Shown: piece by piece, positions 50,711-60,140 of the stretch
Numbering within the stretch: position 1 is the stretch's first letter
Layout: the number at the start of each line of letters is the position of its first letter
NCBI GenBank assembly: GCA_964411985.1
Contig: CAYPNF010000004.1
Span: forward strand, 62,001-126,000
Direction: 5' to 3'
DNA: 64,000 nt
Origin: CAYPNF01 sp964411985
GTDB lineage: Bacteria; Verrucomicrobiota; Verrucomicrobiia; Limisphaerales; J093
Translations under genes and position numbers: made by a program
The notes under the pieces: generated by a model
Told to the model about the DNA's origin: nothing
Databases searched by the model: none
The model's input: the letters and a program-made list of their open reading frames with translations, nothing else

Positions 50711-51850
50711 CACCGACTCCACTGAGCGGTTCTTATGGGACCGGAGTGCCGCGGTGAAAAGCCGGTGGCTCAATGCGACCTCGCCCGGGGTGGCGCATCC
50801 GGCGAAGCGTTTGGGCAAGGTGCCTTGAACGAGTTCGTGCACGAAGGCTGCCCACATTTGCAGAATGGCATCGGGAAATCCAAACTCGAAGTTCGGGCCG
50901 GTGATCGTCTTGAACGCGGTCTCGTGCCCGGTTTCCGCCTGCCCCCAGACCTGGTCCTTTCCCTTGTACTCGAGGAACTCGAGTCGCTTCGGATTCCGGG
51001 TCGAGAATCGCACCGAGGTCTTGGTGCCGAGGATTTCAATGTACCAGGTGTTCTTCTCCCCGGGGGCGATGCGCTGCATCTTCAAGGTCCAGGGGAAAGG
51101 GTCCATTCCCCCAGGGGAAGTGGTTTCGCAGAAAAGGATGGCGTTGTCCCAAGTCCGGCAGGGTACCATGGATCCCTTCCCGTCAGGGCGTTGCTTGATG
51201 ATGTCGGAAAGCAGGGCTCGCACGTTGAGGGGCACCCAACCCGCACGGAAAGGCAGGGCGCAGATGTGCATTCCCAGGTCTCCCATGACTCCATACTCGC
51301 CGTTGTACTCCACCATTCGCTTCCAGTTGATCGGCTTGTTCGGATCCAAGTCGCTGGAGTGAAGGAAACCGGTGTTGACCTCCAGGATCTGCCCGAAAGC
51401 CTCCTGGTCGAGCAGGTCTCCGATGCGTTGAGCCGCCGGATAGAACACCCACTGGGAGGCGCATCGGACGAACGTTTGGGGATGGCGCAGAAGGGTGTTC
51501 GTGATCGCTTGGTTGGCGCTGAGATCGATGCCCACAGGTTTTTCCGCCATGAGATGTTTGCCGGCTTCGAGGGCTGCGATCATCATCTCTTCGTGGAGGT
51601 GGTGAGGTATGGCCACGTAGACGGCATCCACGTCCGGATTTCGGAGCAACTCGCGGTAATCCTGGGTGTACTGGCGAACTGAAGAGAAGTGTTGGCGAAA
51701 CCAGTCGAAGGAACTCGGCGTGCGGCTGCACACAGCCACGATCTCCGGCCGGGCCTCCACCTGGGTCAGGTGACACCAACGCGCGGCGGCGCTGGCAAAT
51801 TCGCGGCCCATCAGGCCACAACCAAGGATGCCAAAGCGTATGGTTTTCAC
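50708..51850 (-). CDS. Gfo/Idh/MocA-family oxidoreductase
   Basis: A 380-residue NAD(P)-dependent sugar or cyclitol dehydrogenase family protein. I start it at the GTG at 51850 (VKTIRFGILGCGLMGREFAS), which overlaps the stop of the amidohydrolase gene as GTGA; the frame upstream is only the other gene's shadow. The Rossmann motif GILGCGLMG, VCSRTPSSFDWF and VYVAIPHHLHEEMMIAALEA with HLMAEKPVGIDLSANQA are the family blocks, the lysine of EKPVG being catalytic. NGEYGVMGDLGMHICALPF corresponds to the substrate-side motif GxxxDxGxH. It is the last gene of the eleven-gene operon. Confidence 0.93.
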   Translation of the reverse strand: MKTIRFGILGCGLMGREFASAAARWCHLTQVEARPEIVAVCSRTPSSFDWFRQHFSSVRQYTQDYRELLRNPDVDAVYVAIPHHLHEEMMIAALEAGKHLMAEKPVGIDLSANQAITNTLLRHPQTFVRCASQWVFYPAAQRIGDLLDQEAFGQILEVNTGFLHSSDLDPNKPINWKRMVEYNGEYGVMGDLGMHICALPFRAGWVPLNVRALLSDIIKQRPDGKGSMVPCRTWDNAILFCETTSPGGMDPFPWTLKMQRIAPGEKNTWYIEILGTKTSVRFSTRNPKRLEFLEYKGKDQVWGQAETGHETAFKTITGPNFEFGFPDAILQMWAAFVHELVQGTLPKRFAGCATPGEVALSHRLFTAALRSHKNRSVESV

Positions 51851-52944
51851 GAGATGGACTTTCGGAAGCAGATTTCTTTCTTTCGCGCCAGGGCCTGTTG
51901 GATCAGGCCATCGGCATTGTCGTGGAAGATGGCTTCGATGTCCCGCCTCCCCGTGATTCCGAGTTCGTCGCATGCCTGCTTGATGCCACGCAGGTCCTCG
52001 TACATGAAGAGGGTATAGTTGGCCTCCACCTCCGCCGGTTCCCGATTTTGGTTGAAGTGAAACGGGTAGTTCGTTCGGTTGAGGTAAGCCCGATCCAGGT
52101 ACTGCCGGCGTCCCCGCATATACAAAATGGGATTGTCCGAACCATAGAGGATGCGGCGTGGGCCGAAGAGTTGGAGCGCGATCCGGTGGCAAACAGGGTT
52201 GAGCACCGCGGAGGTGTCCAGGTAGAGGCCAGGATCTTCGGCGAGATGGGGTAAAGCCTCCAGGGCGTGGGCCTCCGTGTAGCAGCGGCCCAAGTGAGCG
52301 ATGACCAGCTTTACGTTCGGATAACGCCGCCGTATCTCTTTCACTTCTTTCAGGTTCTCAGGGTGCCCGAGCCGGTCGGCCTTGGGGACGTGAAGCGTCA
52401 CCCATGCCCCGCGCTCATCGGCGACTTCCAGAATGGGATGGGGAAGAAAGTCAAAGATGCTGGCTTCGAGATGAGCATCGCGCGTCTCTCGGTTCTCGCT
52501 GATGAGAGCGTAGTAGGGTTTTAGGCCGACCACTCCTGGTGCGTTGAGCAGGGAGAGGATCTTCTCCTGGCTCCACTGGGGTCGGAACACCGCCAGGCTC
52601 TGCCAGTTGTACTTGGGGCACTGTTGTTCAAGGTAATGATTGCCAGCGTCCAAGTCGAAAGACAGGTCTGGCACCCCAAACGCCAAGACGCTCACTTCCC
52701 GGTGAGGAAAGACGATGCGATAACAGCGCTCGGCCGTCGGTGCATCGATGGGCTCAAACACCTCATTCACCCAATACTGGCGTCGCATGGTCTCCGTCAT
52801 GGGAGTCAGCCGATGTTGGGGATCAGCGATGTGCGTATGCGCGTCCAGAATACGGCGTGGCAGCCAGTCTTCAAAATGTTCCGCCCAGAACGCGCGGTCG
52901 ACGTCGGTGTAGTTCCAGACAAAATGGAGTGGGATCGGGTTCAT
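51847..52944 (-). CDS. Amidohydrolase-superfamily TIM-barrel protein
   Basis: A 365-residue metal-dependent hydrolase (amidohydrolase 2, PF04909 type). RRILDAHTHIADP carries the HxH metal pair, WVTLHVPKADRLGHP and KLVIAHLGRCYTEAHALEAL the next histidines, and RILYGSDNPILYMRG the final aspartate. Members hydrolyse lactones, decarboxylate aromatic or sugar-derived acids, or open rings. In a cluster with kinase, isomerase and dehydrogenase a sugar lactonase role is plausible but unproven. Its start overlaps the kinase gene's stop (ATGA) and its stop overlaps the oxidoreductase start. Confidence 0.88.
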   Translation of the reverse strand: MNPIPLHFVWNYTDVDRAFWAEHFEDWLPRRILDAHTHIADPQHRLTPMTETMRRQYWVNEVFEPIDAPTAERCYRIVFPHREVSVLAFGVPDLSFDLDAGNHYLEQQCPKYNWQSLAVFRPQWSQEKILSLLNAPGVVGLKPYYALISENRETRDAHLEASIFDFLPHPILEVADERGAWVTLHVPKADRLGHPENLKEVKEIRRRYPNVKLVIAHLGRCYTEAHALEALPHLAEDPGLYLDTSAVLNPVCHRIALQLFGPRRILYGSDNPILYMRGRRQYLDRAYLNRTNYPFHFNQNREPAEVEANYTLFMYEDLRGIKQACDELGITGRRDIEAIFHDNADGLIQQALARKKEICFRKSIS

Positions 52945-54404
52945 GAGGCGTGGTTTTGAAACCGTTGCAAAGACTGCAGATACTCTTGGAACCTTTGGTG
53001 GTAGAACGCAGCATCGGGGCCGGGTGCGATTTGCACAGGATGAGGGAGCATTTCCTCGGCTAAACCAGCCAGGGAACGGTCCGGCTCCAGCAGACCCCGC
53101 GCCAGCACGGCCGCGCCCCTGAGGCTCGCTTCTCCCGCGGTCTGACAGTCCACGGGCAAGCCGGTGACATCGGCAACGATTTGAGGAGTGATCCGGCTGG
53201 CTGCGGCGCCTCCCCCCATGACCAATTTGTGGATAGGCCAGTTCGCGGCGCGCAGGAAATCCAGGTAGCGGTTCAGTTCGAAAGACAAACCTTCGACAAC
53301 GGCCCGTGCGACATGGTGGGCTTGGTGCGAAAGCCGTAATCCGGACAACTCCCCTGCAGTTCCAGGGGGCAGCCCCCAGGCCGGCCAGGCACTGAGGAAG
53401 GGCAGGAATCGCAACCTTTCACAGCCTGGAGGGGCAGCGGCCAGCAAGGCATCCACCCCGCCTGAGTCGAGCCCTCGGTGTCCTAGAAGTTCCAGCGCCC
53501 ACTTCAGCGAAGACCCGCCATTTACCAAAGACAGGATTTGGCCTGAAAGACCTGAGACCACATGGTCACAGGCGAACGCGTCGTCGATCACCGGCTTAGC
53601 CAGCTGGGCTAACGTGGCCAGCAACACCCAGGCAGTTCCCGTTCCCACCATGACCGTCCCGGCGTGAACGGCGCCTGTTCCCAGCGTGGAGGCGTATTGG
53701 TCGTGGATGGCGGCGGAAACGGGAATCCCCTCGCGCAGTCCGGTTACTTCGGCCAGTTCGCGAGTCAAACCACCAGCGGGTCTTCTCGCTCCCGTGAGCT
53801 GGGGCAGTTGGCTGGGAGCCAGCCCCAGTTTTGACAAGACGTCCGGGTCGTAGGTTCCTAGTGTGGGGTTGTAGAGCAACGTGAGTCCGCAGGAGGTCCC
53901 ATCTTGGACAGCACTTCCGCAGAGCCGGTGAACGATCGTGTCTCCCACGAAGCCGATCCGCGCTCCCGTCTCGAACCAGGACGGCTGCTCTTGCTTGAGC
54001 CGAAGGATCTGTCCAATGGCCAGCCCGGCCCGACCGTGTCCCACTCGCTGCAGGAACCAGTCACGCCCCAATTCGGTGGTCAGTACATCGTCGAAAGGTC
54101 GCCCACGTGGGTCGAGCCAACTGATGACTTGACCCAATGGACGATAGGCTTGGTCCAGAACCTGCATCGCACCCCCCTGGCTGGATACACCAATGGCTTT
54201 AATGGCGGATGCGTCCACCGCGTGGGCGGCTTCTCGCAGCACCTCCCGGGTGGCTTGTTCAATCTCACCCAGATCCTGCTCCACGCCGTCTCCAGGTAGG
54301 TGACACAAATGGACCAAGCGCGAGGCATGGGCCAGGGCCTGGCCTGCCCGGTCGGTGACCACCGCCTTCACGTTTGTCGTGCCCAGGTCCAGTCCTAGAA
54401 GCAT
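52941..54404 (-). CDS. FGGY-family carbohydrate kinase
   Basis: A 487-residue sugar kinase of the xylulokinase/gluconokinase family, starting at the ATG at 54404 (MLLGLDLGTTNVKAVVTDRA), two bases after the isomerase-like gene's stop. LGLDLGTTNVKAV is the N-terminal phosphate loop; ISWLDPRGRPFDDVL includes the substrate-side W-x-D; AAIHDQYASTLGTGAVHAGT is the central FGGY block with the catalytic aspartate; IHKLVMGGGAAASRITPQIV then ADVTGLPVDCQTAGEASLRG is the C-terminal ATP-binding signature. The sugar is not evident from sequence; the upstream isomerase-like gene suggests a ketose or related product. Confidence 0.93.
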   Translation of the reverse strand: MLLGLDLGTTNVKAVVTDRAGQALAHASRLVHLCHLPGDGVEQDLGEIEQATREVLREAAHAVDASAIKAIGVSSQGGAMQVLDQAYRPLGQVISWLDPRGRPFDDVLTTELGRDWFLQRVGHGRAGLAIGQILRLKQEQPSWFETGARIGFVGDTIVHRLCGSAVQDGTSCGLTLLYNPTLGTYDPDVLSKLGLAPSQLPQLTGARRPAGGLTRELAEVTGLREGIPVSAAIHDQYASTLGTGAVHAGTVMVGTGTAWVLLATLAQLAKPVIDDAFACDHVVSGLSGQILSLVNGGSSLKWALELLGHRGLDSGGVDALLAAAPPGCERLRFLPFLSAWPAWGLPPGTAGELSGLRLSHQAHHVARAVVEGLSFELNRYLDFLRAANWPIHKLVMGGGAAASRITPQIVADVTGLPVDCQTAGEASLRGAAVLARGLLEPDRSLAGLAEEMLPHPVQIAPGPDAAFYHQRFQEYLQSLQRFQNHAS

Positions 54405-54406
54405 GA

Positions 54407-55813
54407 TCAGATCTCCAGGAAGTCCGCTCCGAGCAGTTTCGCTGCGAATCGGAGGCGACGGGACGCATCGCCGAAACAAACCGCATTATGATGAGGTCCG
54501 CCTGCCTGGGCATACCTGGTTAAGAACTCGGCTACTTTACCCCGGGGGCGCATCTTGAAGTGGGGCACACAGAACCCAGGAATCGGCCCGTAGTCTTCGA
54601 TCTCGACCGGTGCGCATAGGATCCGCCATCGGGAGCAGGGTCCCAGGGTGAGGGCCATAAAAGTGGCCTCTCCTGGCTCCAAGCTCGAAACCAGGGCCAA
54701 TTGACGATCGCGGGTCCGAGTGATGGGAGTAGGCCGGGCCATCAGCGGGACCTTTCGGTCGCGGCGAGCCATGCCGACGTTCATTTCGCCCATGTGGCTC
54801 ATGAAGAGGCTCTCCCCGGCGAAGTCGATCGTGAAGATTTCGGAAAACGTCGCCGGAGGCTGTAACCAGTGGAAAAATGCCGTGGCCGCGGCCGCAATCA
54901 GGTCCCCTTCGCCGCCGAATCCAATTCCTTCTGCCATCAAGCGGCTGGCAGCGACAAACGGGAGGGTGGAGGTGCGTTCGTCGTCGCCGAAAGCCAGGAA
55001 CTGGTAGGTGAACGCGTCCAGGCGGAACTCTCGAACGAGGCTTCCCAGGGCAATCTCGGCTCTGGCGGTCACTTCCAGATCGGAGTGGGTGACATCTGCG
55101 GCAACTTCGTAGGTATCTCGATATTCAGCCACGAGGCGAGTAACGTCCGCGGGATTCGCAGCCCCGGAACGTTGGATGTAGTCCTCGACGCGGAGAACGA
55201 TCCAGGAACAGCCAAGGGTCGAAACCAGGTGAGTCGTATCCACCGCAAAGTCCCCCATGCCCGGGAAAGGATATCCCAGCAAGCCGATTCTGGAAGCACG
55301 GAGTTTGCGAACGGCCGCAGCGGCCGCCAGGAAGTCGTTGAGTTCCCGGATTCCCTTAGGATCGTCAGGCTGACTCGTCACGTAATGGAAGGGGGTCTGC
55401 GTGCGTGTCAGCACATTCGCCAGGTCCTGAGTTCCGTGCACACCATGATTATCAATCATGTCCTCTACCCGGAACGACGCGTCCACTCCCCTGAGTTCCT
55501 GGGTGTTCCAGACCACGATGGGAAGGCGGGTTCGCTGCAGCGCCGGTAGCGAAAGCTGGCTGGGGGAATAGGTGAGTAGCAGCACCAGGACCGCGTCTGC
55601 TCCTTCCGATTCCATTCGTGCTACGGCAGCGTCGACGTCCTCACGCCGGAAGACCGCACCCTGGAAGAGCACCTCGTTGTGTTCCCCTAGCGAGGGGAGG
55701 ACTTCTCGGCGCAGCCATTGCTCCCTCGATCCCCGCAGTTCCGGAGCCAGGGTTTCGTAGTATTCAAGCGTCAGGGCCAGCAAACCGACCCGGGGTCGCG
55801 GAACTGGATTCAT
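54407..55813 (-). CDS. L-fucose/L-arabinose isomerase-family protein
   Basis: A 468-residue member of the fucose/arabinose isomerase fold. VGLLALTLEYYETLAPELRG, DAVLVLLLTYSPSQLSLPAL and LPIVVWNTQEL correspond to N-terminal Rossmann-like domains; MAEGIGFGGEGDLIAAAATA then FSEIFTIDFAGESLFMSHMG is the catalytic region of these proteins, with the metal-binding glutamate and aspartate, and the GGPHHNAVCFGD block carries the terminal histidine pair. It is closer to the uncharacterised branch of the family than to AraA or FucI, so isomerisation of an unknown aldose is inference. Overlaps the aminotransferase gene's stop by ATGA; 2 bases before the kinase. Confidence 0.9.
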   Translation of the reverse strand: MNPVPRPRVGLLALTLEYYETLAPELRGSREQWLRREVLPSLGEHNEVLFQGAVFRREDVDAAVARMESEGADAVLVLLLTYSPSQLSLPALQRTRLPIVVWNTQELRGVDASFRVEDMIDNHGVHGTQDLANVLTRTQTPFHYVTSQPDDPKGIRELNDFLAAAAAVRKLRASRIGLLGYPFPGMGDFAVDTTHLVSTLGCSWIVLRVEDYIQRSGAANPADVTRLVAEYRDTYEVAADVTHSDLEVTARAEIALGSLVREFRLDAFTYQFLAFGDDERTSTLPFVAASRLMAEGIGFGGEGDLIAAAATAFFHWLQPPATFSEIFTIDFAGESLFMSHMGEMNVGMARRDRKVPLMARPTPITRTRDRQLALVSSLEPGEATFMALTLGPCSRWRILCAPVEIEDYGPIPGFCVPHFKMRPRGKVAEFLTRYAQAGGPHHNAVCFGDASRRLRFAAKLLGADFLEI

Positions 55814-57219
55814 AGGCTCCTTTTCTTGAGCAGTTTCCGAAAACGTGCGAGCACAAAATGGACGATGGTTTCGTCGGCGAGGAGTCCGAGCTTGGTTAGG
55901 ATGGTCCGGTGCCCCTCGTGATAAGCGTGCACCCGGGTCCAGAGGCCCTCCTCAAGAAGGTGGCGGTGAAATGTCTTGGCTGCCTCCACCTCGCGGAACT
56001 TGAGTCCCGCAAGATGCCCGCGTCCATGGGCTGCCTGGATCTTTTCGGGGAACTCAGCGGCCAACGCTTCGAACCCCTGATGAATCTGTTGCGCTGTCTT
56101 CTGGATCTGAGTGGCTCGCTGTTGGATCAACTCCAGCGAAGCTAAAGCCACGAAAGCCGGAAGAGCGGCCGAACCGTTGGTGCTGATGGCATCGTATTGT
56201 TGGAGTACGTCGTGCCTTTCACGCAAGAGCACTCCCGACAGGGGGTGGAACCCGGCGGTCATCCCTTTTCCCAAGACCACCAGATCGGGTTGCAGTCCCA
56301 GGGCGCGGTAGTCAAAGACCTCAGGATGCCAAAAGCCAGTCTGGATCTCATCTACGCAAAAGAGCGCGCCGGTATCGCGACACCATTGCTGGGCGAGTTG
56401 GAGATACTCTTTCTCCACGGCGATGGCTTCGCGGTTCATCATAATCGGTTCTGCCCAGAAGCCAGCGATGCGGGAGCCGTGTTTGCGGAAAGTCTTGGCC
56501 AAGGCCTCCGGATCGTTCGGTTGCAGGCTGATGACTTCGATGCGACGCACCATGCCCGGCCACATTCCCCTCATAAACTGAGGGATCATATCGCTACCGT
56601 GGTAGTTGCCCTCCAGCACTACGATGAGAGGGGGTTTGGCGGAGCCACCTCTGCGCTCGAAGACTTTGATCTGTATCTTTAAGGCTGCAGCGCAGGCCAC
56701 CGAGCCGGTACAAACCCCCAGCAGAACCGTGTTCAGTGGGTCCCGCTCTCCGGGCGAGTGTCCCACCTCCACCAACCGATGCGCTAATCGCTTGACTGGC
56801 GCTTGCGGGATGTTGGAGTGGTTGTCCCAGACAACTCCCTGCTCGGTCGCCTGAGCCACCGCCGCGCAAAGCTCCGGATGGTTGTAACCCCAGAGCATCT
56901 GGTAATGGCCCGACGTGCAATCCAGGAAAAGCTTCCTTTGCTCCGTCAGGTAGAACAGACCACGCCCCACCAGCAGGTCGTTGCTGGGCCCGGTCTCTTT
57001 GCCGCCGTAGGAGTCTTGGAGAGCCGATTTGTCGATCGTTTCCAAGGCTGGGATCGATCGGATAGTCTCGCCCGTCTTGTCCAGTAATCCCGCTAGACCG
57101 GTTCTGTCCAGAAACCGCTGGCCTGCTCGCATAGCGGCGCAGGTCCCCGCTCCGGTCGGACCAAGAATCTTGTGAAGTGCTAAACAGTCTTTTCTCATAA
57201 GCAAGGGTTGGGACTTCAT
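55810..57219 (-). CDS. Class III PLP aminotransferase
   Basis: A 469-residue enzyme of the ornithine/GABA/glutamate-semialdehyde aminotransferase group, starting at ATG 57219, which overlaps the symporter stop (ATGA). GRGLFYLTEQRKLFLDCTSG and YNHPELCAAVAQATEQGVVW give the start of the fold, CTGSVACAAALKIQIKVFER the cofactor region, GALFCVDEIQTGFWHPEVF the pyridine-nitrogen aspartate, and PDLVVLGKGMTAGFHPLSGV the Schiff-base lysine near residue 319. It transaminates amino groups distant from the carboxylate; within a sugar operon it could add or remove an amino group on a sugar or polyol. Substrate unknown. Confidence 0.93.
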   Translation of the reverse strand: MKSQPLLMRKDCLALHKILGPTGAGTCAAMRAGQRFLDRTGLAGLLDKTGETIRSIPALETIDKSALQDSYGGKETGPSNDLLVGRGLFYLTEQRKLFLDCTSGHYQMLWGYNHPELCAAVAQATEQGVVWDNHSNIPQAPVKRLAHRLVEVGHSPGERDPLNTVLLGVCTGSVACAAALKIQIKVFERRGGSAKPPLIVVLEGNYHGSDMIPQFMRGMWPGMVRRIEVISLQPNDPEALAKTFRKHGSRIAGFWAEPIMMNREAIAVEKEYLQLAQQWCRDTGALFCVDEIQTGFWHPEVFDYRALGLQPDLVVLGKGMTAGFHPLSGVLLRERHDVLQQYDAISTNGSAALPAFVALASLELIQQRATQIQKTAQQIHQGFEALAAEFPEKIQAAHGRGHLAGLKFREVEAAKTFHRHLLEEGLWTRVHAYHEGHRTILTKLGLLADETIVHFVLARFRKLLKKRSL

Positions 57220-58835
57220 GGGATGCCAGCTCCAGGGCCCCAGTATTGGAACCAGATGATGTAAAGATAGAGTGCAGCCATCAGGCCAACAAAGAGGCTC
57301 CACCAGAGAAAGAGATTGCGAAAACCCCGATTGCGCTCTTTCTCACTGGCCGGAAGCTTTGCGATTTCCCACGACCAGATGATGCCCTTCAACCTCTCCG
57401 GATCCGTGGCTTTCGTGACAAGGGAAAGGACGACAAGCGCCACGAGGCAGGAAGCCCAGACCAGAAACGTCCGGTTCAGCCAATTATCAAACGGCATGAG
57501 CCACGATACGTGCTTGAAGAGGTAATACTCCACGAAGGCGGTGTAGGGGAAAGCGAGAACGAGAACCAAGGTGGCGGCGGTGGCCGTGGTTCGGCTCCAG
57601 AGCACTCCCAGGAGAAAAACCGCTGCGATCGGGGCCGCTACCCAGGCGCCTACATTCTGGATTAACAGAAACACCCCCAACTGACGGTGGCTGAACCAAA
57701 TGGCGAGAAGCGTGGCTATCATCAGGATCACGAACGCGCTCACTCGGCCTACGCGCACCAACTGGACCTCCGACTTCTGCTGTCCGAAGAAGGGTTTATA
57801 GAGGTCCATGGTGAAAACCGTGCTACAGGAGTTGAGCACGGAACTGACATGGGACAACATGCCGCTCGCCAGGCCAGCCATGACGATTCCACTGAGGCCC
57901 ACGGGTACCAATTCGCGCACGAGCGTGGGGAAGGCCTGGTCTTTGTCCGCGAGTCCGGGGTAGAGCTTGAATGCTACAATTCCGGGAATGACCACCAGCA
58001 AGGGCAAGAGAATCTTCATGAAACCAGCGAACACGACCCCCATGCGCGCATCCCATTCGCTCCTTGCGCCAAGACAGCGCTGAACGATGAACTGGTTGGT
58101 GCAGTTATACCAGATGCCGATCGACAGAAAGAGCGTCCAAACGCCAAACCACGGGTAATCCTTGTCGGTGATCGGGTAGATGATTTTGAACTTCTCCGGA
58201 GCGAAGGTCATCAACTCGTGCAAGCCTCCGACCTTGTGGAGGCCGATCACCGCCACGATCAAACCTCCAATCATCATGACCACAAACTGCAGGAAGTCGG
58301 TCCACGCGACGGAGATGAGCCCTCCGTAGATGGTGTAACTGCCGGCGAGGAGAGCGAGGCATACAATTGTGGTGGTCTCGTCAATGCCGAACATGCCCTT
58401 CATCGCCTTGCCCCCGGCCAGCATCACCACGGCCATCTGGGCGATGATCCACAACACGAGGGAGCAAATCGCGAACAGATAGCGGCAGGTCTTGTTGTAG
58501 CGGCGCTCCAGGAACTCCGGCATGGTGTAGAGCCCACCGCGAATGTAGTAGGGGAGAAAGATCCAGATCAGGGCGGTCATGGTAAACCAATTGCCCCACT
58601 CCCATTGGGCCACCACGAAACCCACGGCGTAGGCTATCCCGATCATCCCGATGAAGTGCTCCGTGCTGATGTTGGCTGCGATGATGGACCCTCCAATGGC
58701 GTACCAGGGCAAACCTTCCCCGGCGAGAAAGTAGTCCCGGGTGCTGGACTTCCTTCGCCTTGCTACCCAGAGGCCCAGTCCGATGTTGAGTGCGATGTAC
58801 ATCGCGAACAGAATAAAGTCGAGGCGATGGGTCAT
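57216..58835 (-). CDS. Sodium/solute symporter (SSS family)
   Basis: A 539-residue integral membrane transporter with about 13-14 helices. The start HRLDFILFAMYIALNIGLG then WVARRRKSSTRDYFLAGEGL and PWYAIGGSIIAANISTEHFI is the typical SSS/SGLT start, with the G-S-x-x-x-x-x-x-S-x-E sodium-site region of TM1. ERRYNKTCRYLFAICSLVLW and YTIYGGLISVAWTDFLQFVV are further family blocks. It most resembles the sugar-cotransporter branch (SGLT-like), which fits its position with sugar-processing enzymes, so it probably imports the operon's substrate. Three bases separate it from the AlgX-like gene. Confidence 0.93.
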   Translation of the reverse strand: MTHRLDFILFAMYIALNIGLGLWVARRRKSSTRDYFLAGEGLPWYAIGGSIIAANISTEHFIGMIGIAYAVGFVVAQWEWGNWFTMTALIWIFLPYYIRGGLYTMPEFLERRYNKTCRYLFAICSLVLWIIAQMAVVMLAGGKAMKGMFGIDETTTIVCLALLAGSYTIYGGLISVAWTDFLQFVVMMIGGLIVAVIGLHKVGGLHELMTFAPEKFKIIYPITDKDYPWFGVWTLFLSIGIWYNCTNQFIVQRCLGARSEWDARMGVVFAGFMKILLPLLVVIPGIVAFKLYPGLADKDQAFPTLVRELVPVGLSGIVMAGLASGMLSHVSSVLNSCSTVFTMDLYKPFFGQQKSEVQLVRVGRVSAFVILMIATLLAIWFSHRQLGVFLLIQNVGAWVAAPIAAVFLLGVLWSRTTATAATLVLVLAFPYTAFVEYYLFKHVSWLMPFDNWLNRTFLVWASCLVALVVLSLVTKATDPERLKGIIWSWEIAKLPASEKERNRGFRNLFLWWSLFVGLMAALYLYIIWFQYWGPGAGIP

Positions 58836-58838
58836 AGC

Positions 58839-60137
58839 TTAGTCGAGTTTCTTCGGCAGCGGAACCGGTTCCCAGCCTTGGCGTCCCAAGGCGACATCTC
58901 TCTCCACAAACTCCCAGATCACCACCCGCTTTCCCTCGAGGATCTCCGGGTTGATGCTCAGCTTTCGCCGGACGTCGGTGGAGGCGCCTCCGTCGCTGAC
59001 AATGGCATCGACCGGGGCTCTCAGTTCTCGTGCCAGGTGCGAAATGAACCCGGCTGAGCCGGGGAGCAGGCGTTTGGTACCTGTGTCAGGGCGAATTGCA
59101 GATGTTGTATTCGTCTGGATCTGACCGAGGGAAAGCGGCTCCGGATATTGATAGATCCTGCAGAAGCTGTCCCCCAAGACCAGAACGGAGGCAGGCTGCC
59201 CAGGCGTCTTGTAGGTACCAGGACGGTCCGAAGCCGAAGGAAGGAGCGGACCCAGCACGGGATCGAGCACCTGTTCGCACTCGGCCACTTGCGCTCCGAA
59301 CGTCTCTCGCAGGTTTGGAATCTGCATCATTTCGAGGATGTCACCCCAACGCTGGACCGTGGCGCGCTGGGTCTGGAATTCCATTTTGGGAACCGGAGCG
59401 ATGCCATGTTCTCGTAGCGAGTTGCCCAGGGCTTGGGCGGCGAGCCTGGCTCCTGTCGGTGTCCAGTGGGTGTCATGAGAAAGGTAAAGCGGTTCGCGAT
59501 CCTGCGTCTCCCTCCGATGCCGGGCAAAGAGCGTGAACAAATCAAGGGTGGGTATGCCGCGCTGTTCCAGCGCGCGGAGGAGGTTTGAGGTTGGCGAAGC
59601 GAAAGGCCCATCCGGGTGCGAAACCCTTCGGGTCAGCTGTTCCGGATAAACGCTCGGTTTGCCCGGGATCGGCATGACGACCAGGGCAATGCCTCTCTCC
59701 TGAAGTTGGTCCCGGAAACGCACGATTGCCTGCTCGACACTGGCCCGGTGAGTGACGGTCTCCGCCGGTTCGACCCAGGTCGTGTCCGCACGTCCGCTCT
59801 CCAGTCGATCAGAGTCCACGAGGTAACGTACGTCAGAACGGTAGAACAGCCACCCGTCGCGGCCGAGGATTCCCTTGGACCCCGTATCGCGCAGCGATGC
59901 AAACAGGAGTTGCTGCATCGGAGGACGCAGGGTCTGCTGGAACCAGGACTTTTCTTCCAGGGTGTGCTCGTACTGGCGGAGGTTGCTGGCGGTGGGCGAG
60001 CGGCGCAGCACGTCCGTGAATTGGACCCGCTCGCCACGTGCCAACTCAAGTCCCGTTTGGACCAGTGGCACCGATCCGATGATCGCCAGGAAGCCGATCA
60101 GCAGTGCGAGCTCAGATTTGCGGGTGGGTCCAGGCAT
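58839..60137 (-). CDS. AlgX/AlgJ-like SGNH-fold protein
   Basis: A 432-residue protein of the alginate O-acetyltransferase AlgX/AlgJ family. An N-terminal hydrophobic segment (LALLIGFLAIIGSVPLVQTG) anchors or exports it. SWFQQTLRPPMQQLLFASLR and ILGRDGWLFYRSDVRYLV are family blocks, LYLSHDTHWTPTGARLAAQA near residue 224 is the D-x-H-W motif, and VLVLGDSFCRIYQY near residue 322 carries the nucleophile serine of the GDS(F) motif. AlgX-type proteins place acetyl groups on exported polysaccharide with acyl donated by the MBOAT partner AlgI. The MBOAT gene lies 3 bases upstream. An acceptor sugar other than alginate is likely here. Confidence 0.88.
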   Translation of the reverse strand: MPGPTRKSELALLIGFLAIIGSVPLVQTGLELARGERVQFTDVLRRSPTASNLRQYEHTLEEKSWFQQTLRPPMQQLLFASLRDTGSKGILGRDGWLFYRSDVRYLVDSDRLESGRADTTWVEPAETVTHRASVEQAIVRFRDQLQERGIALVVMPIPGKPSVYPEQLTRRVSHPDGPFASPTSNLLRALEQRGIPTLDLFTLFARHRRETQDREPLYLSHDTHWTPTGARLAAQALGNSLREHGIAPVPKMEFQTQRATVQRWGDILEMMQIPNLRETFGAQVAECEQVLDPVLGPLLPSASDRPGTYKTPGQPASVLVLGDSFCRIYQYPEPLSLGQIQTNTTSAIRPDTGTKRLLPGSAGFISHLARELRAPVDAIVSDGGASTDVRRKLSINPEILEGKRVVIWEFVERDVALGRQGWEPVPLPKKLD

Positions 60138-60140
60138 GGT

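Noticed and set aside
57687..59057. A 456-codon plus-strand frame opposite the symporter gene
   Set aside because: Its translation is rich in H, D, E and Q, as expected for the antisense of hydrophobic membrane segments. The minus-strand symporter is unambiguous.
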